Below are positions 26,639 through 34,977 of a stretch of DNA of 64,000 nt, one piece after another. How positions within the stretch are numbered: the stretch's first letter is position 1; each line of letters starts with the position of its first letter. The notes below the pieces were generated by a model. The model saw only the letters and a program-made list of their open reading frames with translations, did no database searches and was not told where the DNA came from. Source of the stretch: Bacillus timonensis (GTDB lineage: Bacteria > Bacillota > Bacilli > Bacillales > Bacillaceae_L); contig NZ_HE610989.1 in NCBI RefSeq assembly GCF_000285535.1, positions 126,181 to 190,180 of the forward strand. The letters are read 5' to 3'. The position numbers were made by a program, and so were the translations under genes.

Positions 26639-27439
26639 TTATTCGATAATATTTTCTAAACCGTAGACTAACACATCGATGTTCATTACTGTATCAACTG
26701 ATAATTTAACACCTGACATGAAAGAAGCACGATTGAATGAATCATGACGAATTGAGAGCATTTGTCCATTTCCGCCAAACATTACTTCTTGATGTGCAAC
26801 AAGCCCCGGCAGTCGTACACTATGTATGCGAATTCCATCATACTCAGCACCACGGGCGCCTTGAATGGTTTCTTTTTCATCAGGATGTCCTTGTTCCTTT
26901 GAATCTCGTACTGCCGTTACTAATTCTGCAGTTTTCACTGCTGTTCCAGATGGGGCATCGAGCTTTTGGTCATGGTGAAGCTCGATAATTTCCACATCCT
27001 GAAAATACTTTGCTGCCATTTGTGAAAATTTCATCATTAACACTGCACCTACTGCGAAATTAGGAGCAATAATTGCACCTACTTTGCGCTCTTCCGCCAT
27101 CATTGACAATCTGTCCAGCTCTTCATTAGTGAAACCTGTTGTGCCTACAACAGGACGGACACCATGTTGAATTGCAACCTCAGTATGATATCTACCTATT
27201 TCAGGTGTAGTTAAATCAATTAATACATCAGGGTTTGTTTGTGAGAAGCATTCATTAATATCAGTAAAAATAGGGACGTTTACATTACTGAAGCCTTCTA
27301 CTTCACTAAGTAACTTACCATTGTTTTGGCGGTCGATTACTCCAACTAATGAATAATTCTCTGTATTTTGTACAAGAGCAACGGCCTCTTTTCCCATTCT
27401 CCCTCTAGGACCAGCGATTACGATTTTAATTGTATCCAT
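26639..27439 (-). CDS. dapB: 4-hydroxy-tetrahydrodipicolinate reductase DapB
   Basis: 266 aa. NAD(P)H-dependent step of the lysine/diaminopimelate pathway, which also feeds dipicolinate in spores. N-terminal dinucleotide motif [32 protein letters not shown] and the catalytic region [15 protein letters not shown]. The start is ATG 27439 with AAGGGAG 8 nt upstream; a longer frame to 27469 has no ribosome binding site. Confidence 0.95.
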   Translation of the reverse strand: MDTIKIVIAGPRGRMGKEAVALVQNTENYSLVGVIDRQNNGKLLSEVEGFSNVNVPIFTDINECFSQTNPDVLIDLTTPEIGRYHTEVAIQHGVRPVVGTTGFTNEELDRLSMMAEERKVGAIIAPNFAVGAVLMMKFSQMAAKYFQDVEIIELHHDQKLDAPSGTAVKTAELVTAVRDSKEQGHPDEKETIQGARGAEYDGIRIHSVRLPGLVAHQEVMFGGNGQMLSIRHDSFNRASFMSGVKLSVDTVMNIDVLVYGLENIIE

Positions 27440-27452
27440 CTTGTTTTCTCCC

Positions 27453-27788
27453 TTATTCGTTAGTATCAATACGAGTCCATCTATCTTTATCTCGTGTATT
27501 AAATTTGTTCATAACAGCATTATGTGCGTCTTCAAGGTCAATGTTCAAGGAATTTGCAAGGCAAATCAATACAAACAACAGATCACCTGTTTCTTCAGCC
27601 ATGCTTTTTTCAGTTTCTGAATCTTTTTTTGGTTTTTCTCCGTAGTAGTGATTGACTTCTCTTGCAAGTTCACCTAATTCTTCTGTCAATCTTGCTAGTA
27701 GTGCTAGAGGACTAAAATATCCTTCTTTAAATTGGCCTATGTACGCATCTACTTCTTGTTGTAGTTGTTTCATTGTCTTATCTGCCAT
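27453..27788 (-). CDS. ypjD: MazG-type nucleotide pyrophosphohydrolase YpjD
   Basis: 111 aa from ATG 27788 (GAGGTG 6 nt upstream). All-alpha NTP pyrophosphohydrolase fold: [16 protein letters not shown] supplies ExxE and [17 protein letters not shown] supplies the second acidic pair (ExxD), the Mg-binding pattern of MazG and dUTPase-2 proteins. The substrate is unknown. First gene of the minus-strand group ypjD-dapB-mgsA-bshA-cca-birA. Confidence 0.88.
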   Translation of the reverse strand: MADKTMKQLQQEVDAYIGQFKEGYFSPLALLARLTEELGELAREVNHYYGEKPKKDSETEKSMAEETGDLLFVLICLANSLNIDLEDAHNAVMNKFNTRDKDRWTRIDTNE

Positions 27789-27936
27789 CTCTATCACCTC
27801 GGGAAGTTTCTCTTCTTATGTTAGCGTAAAGTATAGAGTTTTGACAAACTTTTCTTTTATATAACATGATTTGTCAGTTTTTTACCCATACTTTATAATG
27901 TAGTGGCAATTATTACTATTTCGGGGGTTATATAAT

Positions 27937-28803
27937 TTGAAGTTTTCAATAAAAAATATTATTTTCATTCTGTTAGGATCGGCTATATTTTCGTTTGGGA
28001 TCGTGCATTTTAATATGCAAAATAATCTTGCAGAGGGTGGATTTACAGGTATCACCCTGTTGCTTTATTTTCTGTTTAAATTTGATCCATCCTATACGAA
28101 TTTGATTTTAAATATTCCACTATTTTTACTTGGTTGGAAGCTACTAGGCCGCATGGCATTTTATTATACACTTATTGGTACTATCAGTGTTTCGATATTT
28201 TTGTGGTTTTTTCAACGGTATCAGTTTGAAATAGCACTAGATGGAGATTTAATGCTCGCGGCATTATTTGCTGGTGTGTTTATTGGCGTTGGTCTCGGTA
28301 TTATTTTTAGGTATGGCGGTACAACAGGCGGTGTTGATATTATTGCAAGGCTTGTTAGGAAATATGTTGGGTGGCCAATGGGCCGTACCATGTTTTTATT
28401 TGATGCCGTCGTGATTACTATCTCACTGATTTTCTATCTATCTCCTCGAGAGGCTATGTACACGTTACTCGCTGTGTTTATCGGGGCAAGAGTAATTGAT
28501 TTTATGCAGGAAGGTGCATATGCTGCTAGAGGTGCAATGATTATTTCAGAACAGAATGAGAAAATTGCGGAAAAGATTTTAAATGAGATGGAGCGCGGGG
28601 TAACAATTCTAAAAGGAATGGGGTCGTATACGAAGCAGGATATGCATATTTTATACTGTGTAGTTGGAAGAAGAGAAGTTGGTCGGTTAAAGCAGGTTAT
28701 TATCTCTATAGACCCGCATGCTTTTGTTTCTGTAAGTGATGTTCATGATGTACTCGGTGAAGGATTCACATTGGATGAAAATAAAAAACCGATTGAGCGG
28801 TGA
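27937..28803 (+). CDS. ypjC: YitT/YpjC family membrane protein (DUF2179)
   Basis: 288 aa with a TTG start at 27937 (GGGGG 9 nt upstream). Five or six membrane helices cover residues 8-190 (IIFILLGSAIFSFGIVHF; FAGVFIGVGLGIIFRYGGTTGG, with the family's RYGGTTGGVDIIAR signature). The C-terminal cytoplasmic DUF2179 domain has GMGSYTKQDMHILYCVVGRREV. Divergent from ypjD. Transport function is suspected for the family but not proven. Confidence 0.88.
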   Translation: MKFSIKNIIFILLGSAIFSFGIVHFNMQNNLAEGGFTGITLLLYFLFKFDPSYTNLILNIPLFLLGWKLLGRMAFYYTLIGTISVSIFLWFFQRYQFEIALDGDLMLAALFAGVFIGVGLGIIFRYGGTTGGVDIIARLVRKYVGWPMGRTMFLFDAVVITISLIFYLSPREAMYTLLAVFIGARVIDFMQEGAYAARGAMIISEQNEKIAEKILNEMERGVTILKGMGSYTKQDMHILYCVVGRREVGRLKQVIISIDPHAFVSVSDVHDVLGEGFTLDENKKPIER

Positions 28804-28939
28804 TGTAAACTGTTTCAAGAGAGGCTTTTAGCTAACACATGTGGGTGATACTCTAGGGGCTTCACATACCTCTTTTGCAAGCAAGCTTGCCCTTAAATTC
28901 TCTCCCCTTTTAGTCAAATGAGCTAAAACAAAAACAATA

Positions 28940-28978
28940 AAAACCGGTTATCCACTAAAAGGGTAACCGGCTTTCTTT
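28940..28978. terminator. Bidirectional terminator, ypjC / YugP-like gene
   Basis: AACCGGTTA(t)CC / GG(g)TAACCGG stem. On the minus strand it is followed by TTTTTATTGTTTTTG, on the plus strand by CTTTCTTTG. It lies between convergent genes; the remaining 28804-28939 shows nothing else. Confidence 0.85.
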
Positions 28979-28980
28979 GT

Positions 28981-29658
28981 TTATTCTTCTGATCGAGCCA
29001 TTCCTGTGTACATGAGGATTAGTCTCAATAATTCTAGTACCGCTACTGCTGCTGCTGCAACGTAGGTTAGTGCTGCTGCACTTAGTACTTTTTTGGTTTC
29101 ACGTTCTTCGTCATTACGAATGACGCCCGCTGATACAATTTCATTCATTGCCCTTGAAGAGGCATTGAATTCAACTGGCAACGTAACAAGCTGAAATAAT
29201 ACAGCCGCTGCCATAAAGATAATTCCATATAGCATCAAGCTTGGTATTGTGAAAATCATACCTGCAATAATTAATATCCATGAAAAGTTTGATCCGATAT
29301 TCGCAACCGGTACAAGTGCATGACGGAACCGAAGGAATGCGTAATTTTGTTGATCTTGAATTGCGTGTCCAACTTCATGGGCAGCTACAGCAGCACCTGC
29401 AATTGAAGTTCCATAATAGTTGTTTGTTGAAAGTCGAACGACTTTTGATCTTGGGTCATAGTGGTCTGAAAGCACACCAGGAGTTTCCTCAATTCGAACA
29501 TCATATAATCCATTTTGATCAAGAATCCTTCTTGCTACTTCTGCACCTGTCATGCCTGATGAAGAAGAAATTTGTGAATACTTCTTATATGCACTCTTTA
29601 CTTTAAATTGTGCATATATCGGGATGATAATGATCAAAGCAAAATAAACTAGAATCAT
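28981..29658 (-). CDS. YugP-type membrane zinc metalloprotease
   Basis: 225 aa. N-terminal membrane helix (about 2-17), then a cytoplasmic or peripheral domain with the zinc motif AAVAAHEVGHAIQD (HExxH) and two or three C-terminal hydrophobic segments (YIFTIPSLMLYGIIF-like region near 135-165, and ALTYVAAAAVAVLELLRLIL). This is the neutral zinc metallopeptidase family of B. subtilis YugP. B. subtilis has no such gene between ypjC and ypjB, so it is an insertion or relocation here. Substrates unknown. Confidence 0.87.
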   Translation of the reverse strand: MILVYFALIIIIPIYAQFKVKSAYKKYSQISSSSGMTGAEVARRILDQNGLYDVRIEETPGVLSDHYDPRSKVVRLSTNNYYGTSIAGAAVAAHEVGHAIQDQQNYAFLRFRHALVPVANIGSNFSWILIIAGMIFTIPSLMLYGIIFMAAAVLFQLVTLPVEFNASSRAMNEIVSAGVIRNDEERETKKVLSAAALTYVAAAAVAVLELLRLILMYTGMARSEE

Positions 29659-29754
29659 TCTTTTTATCCTCCAAACTATAATATACTTTAATTTTAGTTA
29701 GAGTATCTTTCAAAGTCAATTGTCTTGCTTACAAAATTATTTTCTTTAAAAATA

Positions 29755-29776
29755 AACAGTGGGTCATCCCACTGTT
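29755..29776 (-). terminator. Terminator overlapping the ypjB stop
   Basis: AACAGTGGG / CCCACTGTT stem with a 4-nt loop, followed by TATTTTT on the minus strand. Confidence 0.8.
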
Positions 29777-30576
29777 AGCGTTCATCATAATCTCTTTGTT
29801 TTTGTCGTTTTTGTTTATCACCTTTATATTTTCTCCAACCGACATAAATTAATGTAAGAATAATAGCTCCACCAGTTGAAATCATCACCCAAATCAGTGA
29901 TGGATCTGCATCATCCTCGGTCATTCTCTCAAACAAATTCTTAAGATCATGTTCCATTTGGTCAAGCTGCTGTATTCTTGTAGTGGCCTTCAGTTCTTCA
30001 TTTCGATACGTATCCAAAAATGCTATATGTGAATCTATTTTTTGAACATCTTCAGGTGTGATGTCCACTGTAATACTCGGATGAATCATATTATATTTTG
30101 ATAGAAAGATAGTAAGAAGTTGATTAAAGCTTTCCGTATCTCCTTCTTCAACCGTTTCCTTCATTTGCCCGAATGTCGTCATAATCGAATCTTCCATTTC
30201 AGTCCACATGGGCTGATGCTCAGACCTCATCGCATCGACTACCAAACGAAATTGAGTAACACGATTGACTCTCTCCTCAAGACTAAGGGAGGAAGAATTA
30301 ACAGCCTCAGAGGCTGAATTATGGGTAATCGTAATAATCCGTAGTTCATCCATTGAAAATGATTCTTCCTAGTTGATTCAATCGTAAAAATTCATTCGAA
30401 AAATGTGTTAATAATTGCTTGGCATCCTTGTATCGTTCTTGCTTCACCATTTGCAGGGCTTGATCTGAAATACGATCGAGCTTTTCCCAGTTTTCTTCAT
30501 TGGAGGCAGCTAATATGGATATAGGATGGATTAAAAATAAAAACCAAATAATACATATAATTCTAGAAATTTTCAT
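29775..30576 (-). CDS. ypjB: Sporulation protein YpjB (frame broken near 30356)
   Basis: Two overlapping reading frames together match YpjB. The first (30576 to about 30350) carries an export signal (about 1-24, ending near ILAASNEE) and the start of the ectodomain (KLDRISDQALQMVKQERYKDAKQLL). The second (from about 30360 to 29775) carries the helical ectodomain (TQFRLVVDAMRSEHQPMW) and a C-terminal membrane helix with a basic tail (about 168-180, SLIWVMISTGGAIILTLIYV). Removing one base, for example in the A4 run 30356-30359, joins them into 266 aa (B. subtilis 264). GGGAGG precedes the ATG at 30576. YpjB is linked to sporulation in bacilli; its mechanism is unknown. Confidence 0.8.
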
Positions 30577-30639
30577 ACTTGTCCCTCCCTAAACATCTAG
30601 TAAAATGTATGAGGGATTGGACAAGAGTAGACCAACTTT

Positions 30640-31230
30640 TTACCTGAGGTCTAGCATATACCGATCTTTTTTTATACAAAGTAGATATGTAATTAAAATT
30701 GAAACTATACTTAACCAAAAAGTAAAGTAACCAATCTGCGGAATGTACTGATCCAAAACACTATACCTCGGCATCATAAAGAATACATAGTCAATTACAT
30801 CATTATGCAATGTCCATATTGCTGCAATCACTAAATGAACCGGCTTTATGCGATAATACGGAGCAAACAATAGCCCTTGAATTGCCATCCCAAGGTGGGA
30901 AAAAATCAGCATATACCCATAAATATTCAAACCATCTACAAAATAGGTAAGAATATTCATAACCACTGCCCAAATCCCATATTTAAAAAGAGTGACAATT
31001 GCAAATGCTTCTATAAGTGGCCAATTCTTTCTTAGTAAAAATGCAATTAACACAAAGCAAAAAAACAAACTTGCAGTAGGGCTATCCGGAACAAAAATTA
31101 AAAACTTTGGAGGTGTAATGTCTAGCTGACTTTCATACCAAACATAGCCATAAATTGTCCCTGGAACATTAATTAGCAAAAGAATCCAAAGCACCCAGCG
31201 TTGCCCCATTAAATATGTAATCCACTTCAT
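30640..31230 (-). CDS. ypjA: YpjA-like DUF1405 membrane protein
   Basis: 196 aa with about six membrane helices (WVLWILLLINVPGTIYGYVW; SLFFCFVLIAFLL; YGYMLIFSHLGMAIQGLLF; YFTFWLSIVSILITYLLCI). The conserved GTIYGYVWYESQL and HNDVIDYVFFM stretches fit DUF1405. It lies between ypjB and qcrC as in B. subtilis. Function unknown. Confidence 0.85.
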   Translation of the reverse strand: MKWITYLMGQRWVLWILLLINVPGTIYGYVWYESQLDITPPKFLIFVPDSPTASLFFCFVLIAFLLRKNWPLIEAFAIVTLFKYGIWAVVMNILTYFVDGLNIYGYMLIFSHLGMAIQGLLFAPYYRIKPVHLVIAAIWTLHNDVIDYVFFMMPRYSVLDQYIPQIGYFTFWLSIVSILITYLLCIKKDRYMLDLR

Positions 31231-31315
31231 CTATGTACCAACTTTCCTTTTTTCTTACCTCAAGATTCTCTTAAAAACAGTGAGCTTGTCAAGGAGCAAA
31301 AGAAAAAAACTAATC

Positions 31316-31343
31316 AAAAAAGCTGACCCGAAAGTCAGCTCTT
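31316..31343 (-). terminator. Terminator after qcrC
   Basis: AGCTGAC / GTCAGCT stem with a TTTCGG loop and T6 on the minus strand. Confidence 0.85.
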
Positions 31344-31350
31344 TGTACGA

Positions 31351-32118
31351 TTATTTAGAAGTAACGCCAGAAATAAATTCAGCAAGCTTCTGTAATTCTT
31401 CGTCAGTTCCTTCGAACATACCTGGAGGCATTGCTCCTTGACCATTTTTGGCAATGTCAGCAATTTCTTCAGGAGATAATCCATTATCAACTAAGGCCTT
31501 ACCTGCAGGGCCACCTTCTAAGTTAGCACCGTGACAGCCAATACAACCTTTATCTTGGAACAGTTTATATCCTTCAGATTCTGTATCAATCTCTGCCTCA
31601 GCTACGATTTTAGCAGATTCTGCTCTTGCTTCCCAGTCTACTTGAGATGAAGATTCCCAAGTTAAATATACTGTTGCAGCAAGTGCTAAAAGCATAAGAC
31701 CAGTTGCAATTGGGCGTTTTGATGGTCTACGATCTGGACCACGATCTAAGAATGGAGCTAGTAAAAGTGCTCCAAATGCAAGACCTGGAATTACAAGTGC
31801 ACCAATTACAGTGTATGGACCTGATGCATAAGAATATTTAAGCAATTGATATAAGAATAAGAAATACCAGTCTGGTAATGGAATATATCCTGACGCAGTA
31901 GGGTCAGCGATTTTTTCCAATGGTGATGGGTGTGCTGCTGTTAAACATAAAAAGGCTACTAAGAAAACAGAACCAACTAACCATTCTTTTAATAAGAAGT
32001 TTGGCCAGAACGCTTCTGTTTTTCCTGGATACTCGGAGTAATCCTTAGGAATGTGCTTTTTATTACTTACAGGAACACGGGAGTCCCCAACAAATTTCAT
32101 TCCTTTTCCGCGATGCAT
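31351..32118 (-). CDS. qcrC: Menaquinol:cytochrome c reductase cytochrome b/c subunit QcrC
   Basis: 255 aa fusion typical of bacilli. The N-terminal two thirds match subunit IV of b6f-type complexes (FLLKEWLVGSVFLVAFL, the conserved PDWYFLFLYQLLKY and a helix near 100-120). After another helix comes a C-terminal cytochrome c domain with the haem motif CIGCH and axial Met candidates in GAMPPGMFEGT. Electrons go from the b haems via this c haem to the oxidases. It lies 145 bp after qcrB, a larger gap than usual. Confidence 0.95.
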   Translation of the reverse strand: MHRGKGMKFVGDSRVPVSNKKHIPKDYSEYPGKTEAFWPNFLLKEWLVGSVFLVAFLCLTAAHPSPLEKIADPTASGYIPLPDWYFLFLYQLLKYSYASGPYTVIGALVIPGLAFGALLLAPFLDRGPDRRPSKRPIATGLMLLALAATVYLTWESSSQVDWEARAESAKIVAEAEIDTESEGYKLFQDKGCIGCHGANLEGGPAGKALVDNGLSPEEIADIAKNGQGAMPPGMFEGTDEELQKLAEFISGVTSK

Positions 32119-32184
32119 AATCGGTCCCCCTCCTTTTTAGAGAATTTTCATTCAAAAGAGTATGTTCATCTTTTTCAATAAACC

Positions 32185-32200
32185 ATCGAGCTAGCTCGAT
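32185..32200. repeat. Perfect 16-bp palindrome between qcrB and qcrC
   Basis: ATCGAGCTAGCTCGAT, followed by T7 on the plus strand. Its CGAGC..GCTCG core resembles the inner palindrome of repeat copy B (45389-45493), so it may be a remnant of that family. It could act as an mRNA hairpin between the two qcr cistrons. Confidence 0.5.
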
Positions 32201-32263
32201 TTTTTTATCATTACTACTTATCAATACTTTACACATCACAAAAATGTGGTAAAGTCTTCCATC

Positions 32264-32938
32264 CTACAATGGACCAGAAATACCTTGGCGGCGAATCATG
32301 ATAAAGTGTGCAGCAAGTAAACCGAATAACGCTGCTGGTAAGAAGAATACATGAATCGCAAAGAAACGAGTTAATGTTTGTGCACCAACAATTTCAGGGT
32401 GTCCTGCAATCAGAGTCTTTAAGTAAGGCCCTAATAGTGGGGTTGCTTCAACAATTTGGATGGTAACCTTTGTTGCGAATAACGCTTTCATATCCCAAGG
32501 TAATAAGTAACCTGTTAAACCAAGTGCTAACATAACAAAGAAAATTAATACTCCAACAATCCAGTTTAGCTCTCGAGGTTTTTTATAGGCACCTTGGAAA
32601 AATACACGTAAGGTATGTAAGAACATCATAACGATTACCAAACTTGCTCCCCAGTGATGCATTCCGCGGACAATTTGTCCAAACGCTACTTCGTTTTGTA
32701 AATAATAAACAGAATTCCATGCATTGATGATATCTGGTACATAATACATTGTTAAAAACATACCAGAAAGAACTTGAATGACGACGATAAAAAATGTTAG
32801 CCCTCCAAAACAGTAAACAAATGCACTAAAGTGATGTGCAGGGTTTACATGCTCAGGAACCTCGTGGTCTGCAATATCGGCCCAGAGAGGAGTAACATCA
32901 AGACGTTCGTCAACCCAATCAAAGATCTTATTTAACAT
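32264..32938 (-). CDS. qcrB: Menaquinol:cytochrome c reductase cytochrome b subunit QcrB
   Basis: 224 aa, the b6-type length. Four membrane helices carry the bis-haem ligands in RGMHHWGASLVIVMMFLHTLRVFF and TRFFAIHVFFLPAALFGLLAAHF. GYLLPWDMKALFATKV is the Qo-side signature, and Cys43 in YVYCFGG-like FVYCFGGL corresponds to the covalent haem site of b6f cytochromes. It begins 3 bp after qcrA ends. Confidence 0.95.
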   Translation of the reverse strand: MLNKIFDWVDERLDVTPLWADIADHEVPEHVNPAHHFSAFVYCFGGLTFFIVVIQVLSGMFLTMYYVPDIINAWNSVYYLQNEVAFGQIVRGMHHWGASLVIVMMFLHTLRVFFQGAYKKPRELNWIVGVLIFFVMLALGLTGYLLPWDMKALFATKVTIQIVEATPLLGPYLKTLIAGHPEIVGAQTLTRFFAIHVFFLPAALFGLLAAHFIMIRRQGISGPL

Positions 32939-32941
32939 TGA

Positions 32942-33451
32942 TTACGCTCCTCCTCTTGGTTTCGCTTTTCCTAAATATAAATAACCATCTTTTACTTGAC
33001 TTTCATACACATCTAATGGAGCAGCTGGTGGTGTACCAGGTACGTTTGTACCATCCTTTTCATATAAACCGTAGTGACAAGGACAGAAGAAACGATTTGG
33101 ATTTGTTGGATCTTCATTCCAAGCTACAGCACATCCAAGGTGCTTACACACTGGTGAAAGCGCTACGATGTCGCCATTGTCTTTTTTATAAACCCATGCT
33201 GAGTATGGAACGTCTGATTCATACCATGCATCAACTTGATTTACTTTGAAATCAAATTTTTGAGGTTCATTTGTAATCTTATCAACACTCACCACTTGTA
33301 CCATGTCTTGCTCAGCTTCTGGCTGAAGTAATGGGTCAATTGCAAAGCGGACCATAGGCATTAACATCCCAGCTGCCATGAAACCACCTACACCTGTTAG
33401 AGTATAGTTTAGAAATTGACGTCTTGAAACCCGTTGTTTATTCTCGCTCAT
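32942..33451 (-). CDS. qcrA: Menaquinol:cytochrome c reductase Rieske iron-sulfur subunit QcrA
   Basis: 169 aa. A twin-arginine-type signal anchor (SRRQFLNY, then a hydrophobic helix at about 15-35) and the Rieske domain with both cluster boxes: CKHLGC and CPCHYG. Asn and Pro residues typical of the third loop follow (GTPPAAPLDVYE). First gene of qcrABC, with a good promoter at 33525-33553. Confidence 0.95.
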   Translation of the reverse strand: MSENKQRVSRRQFLNYTLTGVGGFMAAGMLMPMVRFAIDPLLQPEAEQDMVQVVSVDKITNEPQKFDFKVNQVDAWYESDVPYSAWVYKKDNGDIVALSPVCKHLGCAVAWNEDPTNPNRFFCPCHYGLYEKDGTNVPGTPPAAPLDVYESQVKDGYLYLGKAKPRGGA

Positions 33452-33524
33452 TTTTTTCCCCCCTCTATGCTAAGCTAAGTCCACTCCGGACATAATTGTA
33501 CACATTTAAAACTAGGACATTCTC

Positions 33525-33553
33525 ATGATATATCAATATTTGGTACAGGTCAA
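33525..33553 (-). promoter_or_regulatory. Sigma-A promoter of qcrABC
   Basis: Minus strand TTGACC (33548-33553), a 17-nt spacer and TATCAT (33525-33530), each 5 of 6 to consensus, 75 bp before the qcrA start. Confidence 0.7.
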
Positions 33554-33645
33554 TAATAGGATTTACTGAAACCATGGCAACTATGTGACTTTCTTAGGAA
33601 AAGTAAGGAATTTTTCATTATTATTGTCACATAATGATAAAAAAA

Positions 33646-34104
33646 TTACTTTTGCCAGATATTCGTAAATAATGTTACAAGTTGTTTCATTTGATCTTGC
33701 AACATCGTTTGCTTATATTTTTCCTCTACATATTCAAGTGGTAATGTTGGTAGCCAAATCAGGGATCCATTTAAATCATTTTCTACCTGCTTCCAGCTAC
33801 TATCTGATGTGATAAATATAGTGTGTTTCATACCCTCACCATTCAAATCGCTAGACCACTGATTTAATCGGGTTTTAGCCATTTCAAGTTCTTCCCCATT
33901 TGAATACGTAAATGCAGGAAATAAGATAATTCTACCTTTAAATTGTCTTTCCACTTCGTTTGAAAGGATAGTAATGAACTCCCCCATTGAAACTGTATTT
34001 TTCACATTCCCTTCAAGCGATACAGGAATCAGGGGAATGACTGCAGTGTCCACATATTCCTTTGCTTGTAAATACACATCAATATCCTTTGTTACCCATT
34101 TCAT
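33646..34104 (-). CDS. ypiF: YpiF-like DUF2487 protein
   Basis: 152 aa. Features of the family: N-terminal MKWVTKDIDVYLQAKEYVDTAVIPLIP, then GRIILFPAFTYSNGEE, FITSDSSWKQVENDLNGSLIWLPTLPLEYVEE. Soluble. It lies between ypiB and qcrA as in B. subtilis. Function unknown; the steady linkage to the bc complex genes suggests, but does not show, a link with respiration. Confidence 0.85.
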   Translation of the reverse strand: MKWVTKDIDVYLQAKEYVDTAVIPLIPVSLEGNVKNTVSMGEFITILSNEVERQFKGRIILFPAFTYSNGEELEMAKTRLNQWSSDLNGEGMKHTIFITSDSSWKQVENDLNGSLIWLPTLPLEYVEEKYKQTMLQDQMKQLVTLFTNIWQK

Positions 34105-34187
34105 TATGTATGCTTCCTTTCAGATTTCACTATGTACTTTTATCAAAAAACAAAAGTAAACTCCCAAACTACCATACCATATTTAGT

Positions 34188-34221
34188 CCAAATAAAAAAG
34201 ACTGACACTTTGTCAGCCCCC
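34188..34221 (-). terminator. Terminator after ypiB
   Basis: GGCTGAC / GTCAGTC stem with an AAAGT loop, followed by TTTTTTATTTGG on the minus strand. Confidence 0.85.
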
Positions 34222-34241
34222 AATAATGAGATCCCTTACTT

Positions 34242-34778
34242 TTATAATTGCTTTAGTTGTTCAGTCAGTCTCTTAAACTCCGTTTTGTCGTGTTTGTCAA
34301 GCGCCTCATCTATCCTTTTTAACAGATGTTCCTTTTGAAACATATGAATGGATTCTTCAAGAAACTTTTTCGCAAGCTCTTTATCCTGCTCGTTCACCTG
34401 AAGATGTTTTGGCATATATGGATTCTCTTCAAGTACAGCCACATAATTCGGAGAATGGAAGGAGGATCTGAAATTAAGTTGAATATAAATTTCTTCTTCC
34501 CTGTTTAATCGGATATCATGGAATGACTTCTCAGCATCAGTTGTCATGACATTTTCCTTATAAAAACGGAATGGAACATCATCGACACAATGAGTTGACA
34601 TGATGATTCCTCTTGGGCAGTATTGGGCTTGCTCGACAAAGTGAACATTTTTCATGAGTTGGTCATGACTCATCAAATAATTTAAAATCCAAACACACTC
34701 TCTTCTTTTTAGCTGATAATTATTTAGAAACCAGCGAATGAAGTCTTTTTTCTCGTTGACAGATACAGGGGTAGTCAT
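34242..34778 (-). CDS. ypiB: YpiB-like UPF0302 protein
   Basis: 178 aa. The N-terminal UPF0302 domain ([47 protein letters not shown]) is followed by the IDEAL-type C-terminal helix ([20 protein letters not shown]), the two-part architecture of YpiB. The sequence IDEALDKHD is the IDEAL motif. GGAGGG upstream of the ATG at 34778. In B. subtilis YpiB is reported to affect YpiF and the qcr system. The function remains poorly defined. Confidence 0.88.
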   Translation of the reverse strand: MTTPVSVNEKKDFIRWFLNNYQLKRRECVWILNYLMSHDQLMKNVHFVEQAQYCPRGIIMSTHCVDDVPFRFYKENVMTTDAEKSFHDIRLNREEEIYIQLNFRSSFHSPNYVAVLEENPYMPKHLQVNEQDKELAKKFLEESIHMFQKEHLLKRIDEALDKHDKTEFKRLTEQLKQL

Positions 34779-34869
34779 CGCATGCTTCCCTCCTCTGCTA
34801 GTATTAAGTAACGATAATGATAATGATACTGATATACTTCAACATTCAAATCAAAATATCCTTCAAAAC

Positions 34870-34977
34870 AATCAAATTCGCCCTGGAGAATTTTGCGCCA
34901 AGATTTTTTCAAACTTGCTCGAAATTTTTCCTTTGAAAATTGCATGTCTCGCCGGAGGCTTTTCCTTTGCTTATTCC
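34870..34977 (-). repeat. Palindromic interspersed repeat, copy C (degenerate)
   Basis: Aligns with copies A and B over its full 108 bp, from AATCAAATTCGCC through GCTCGAAATTTTTCCTTTGAAAA (read as two parts) to GCCGGAGGC and TTATTCC, but with many substitutions. Same orientation as the other copies. Its outer end supplies the stop codon of ypiA (34971-34973). It makes up most of the gap between ypiA and ypiB. Confidence 0.7.
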
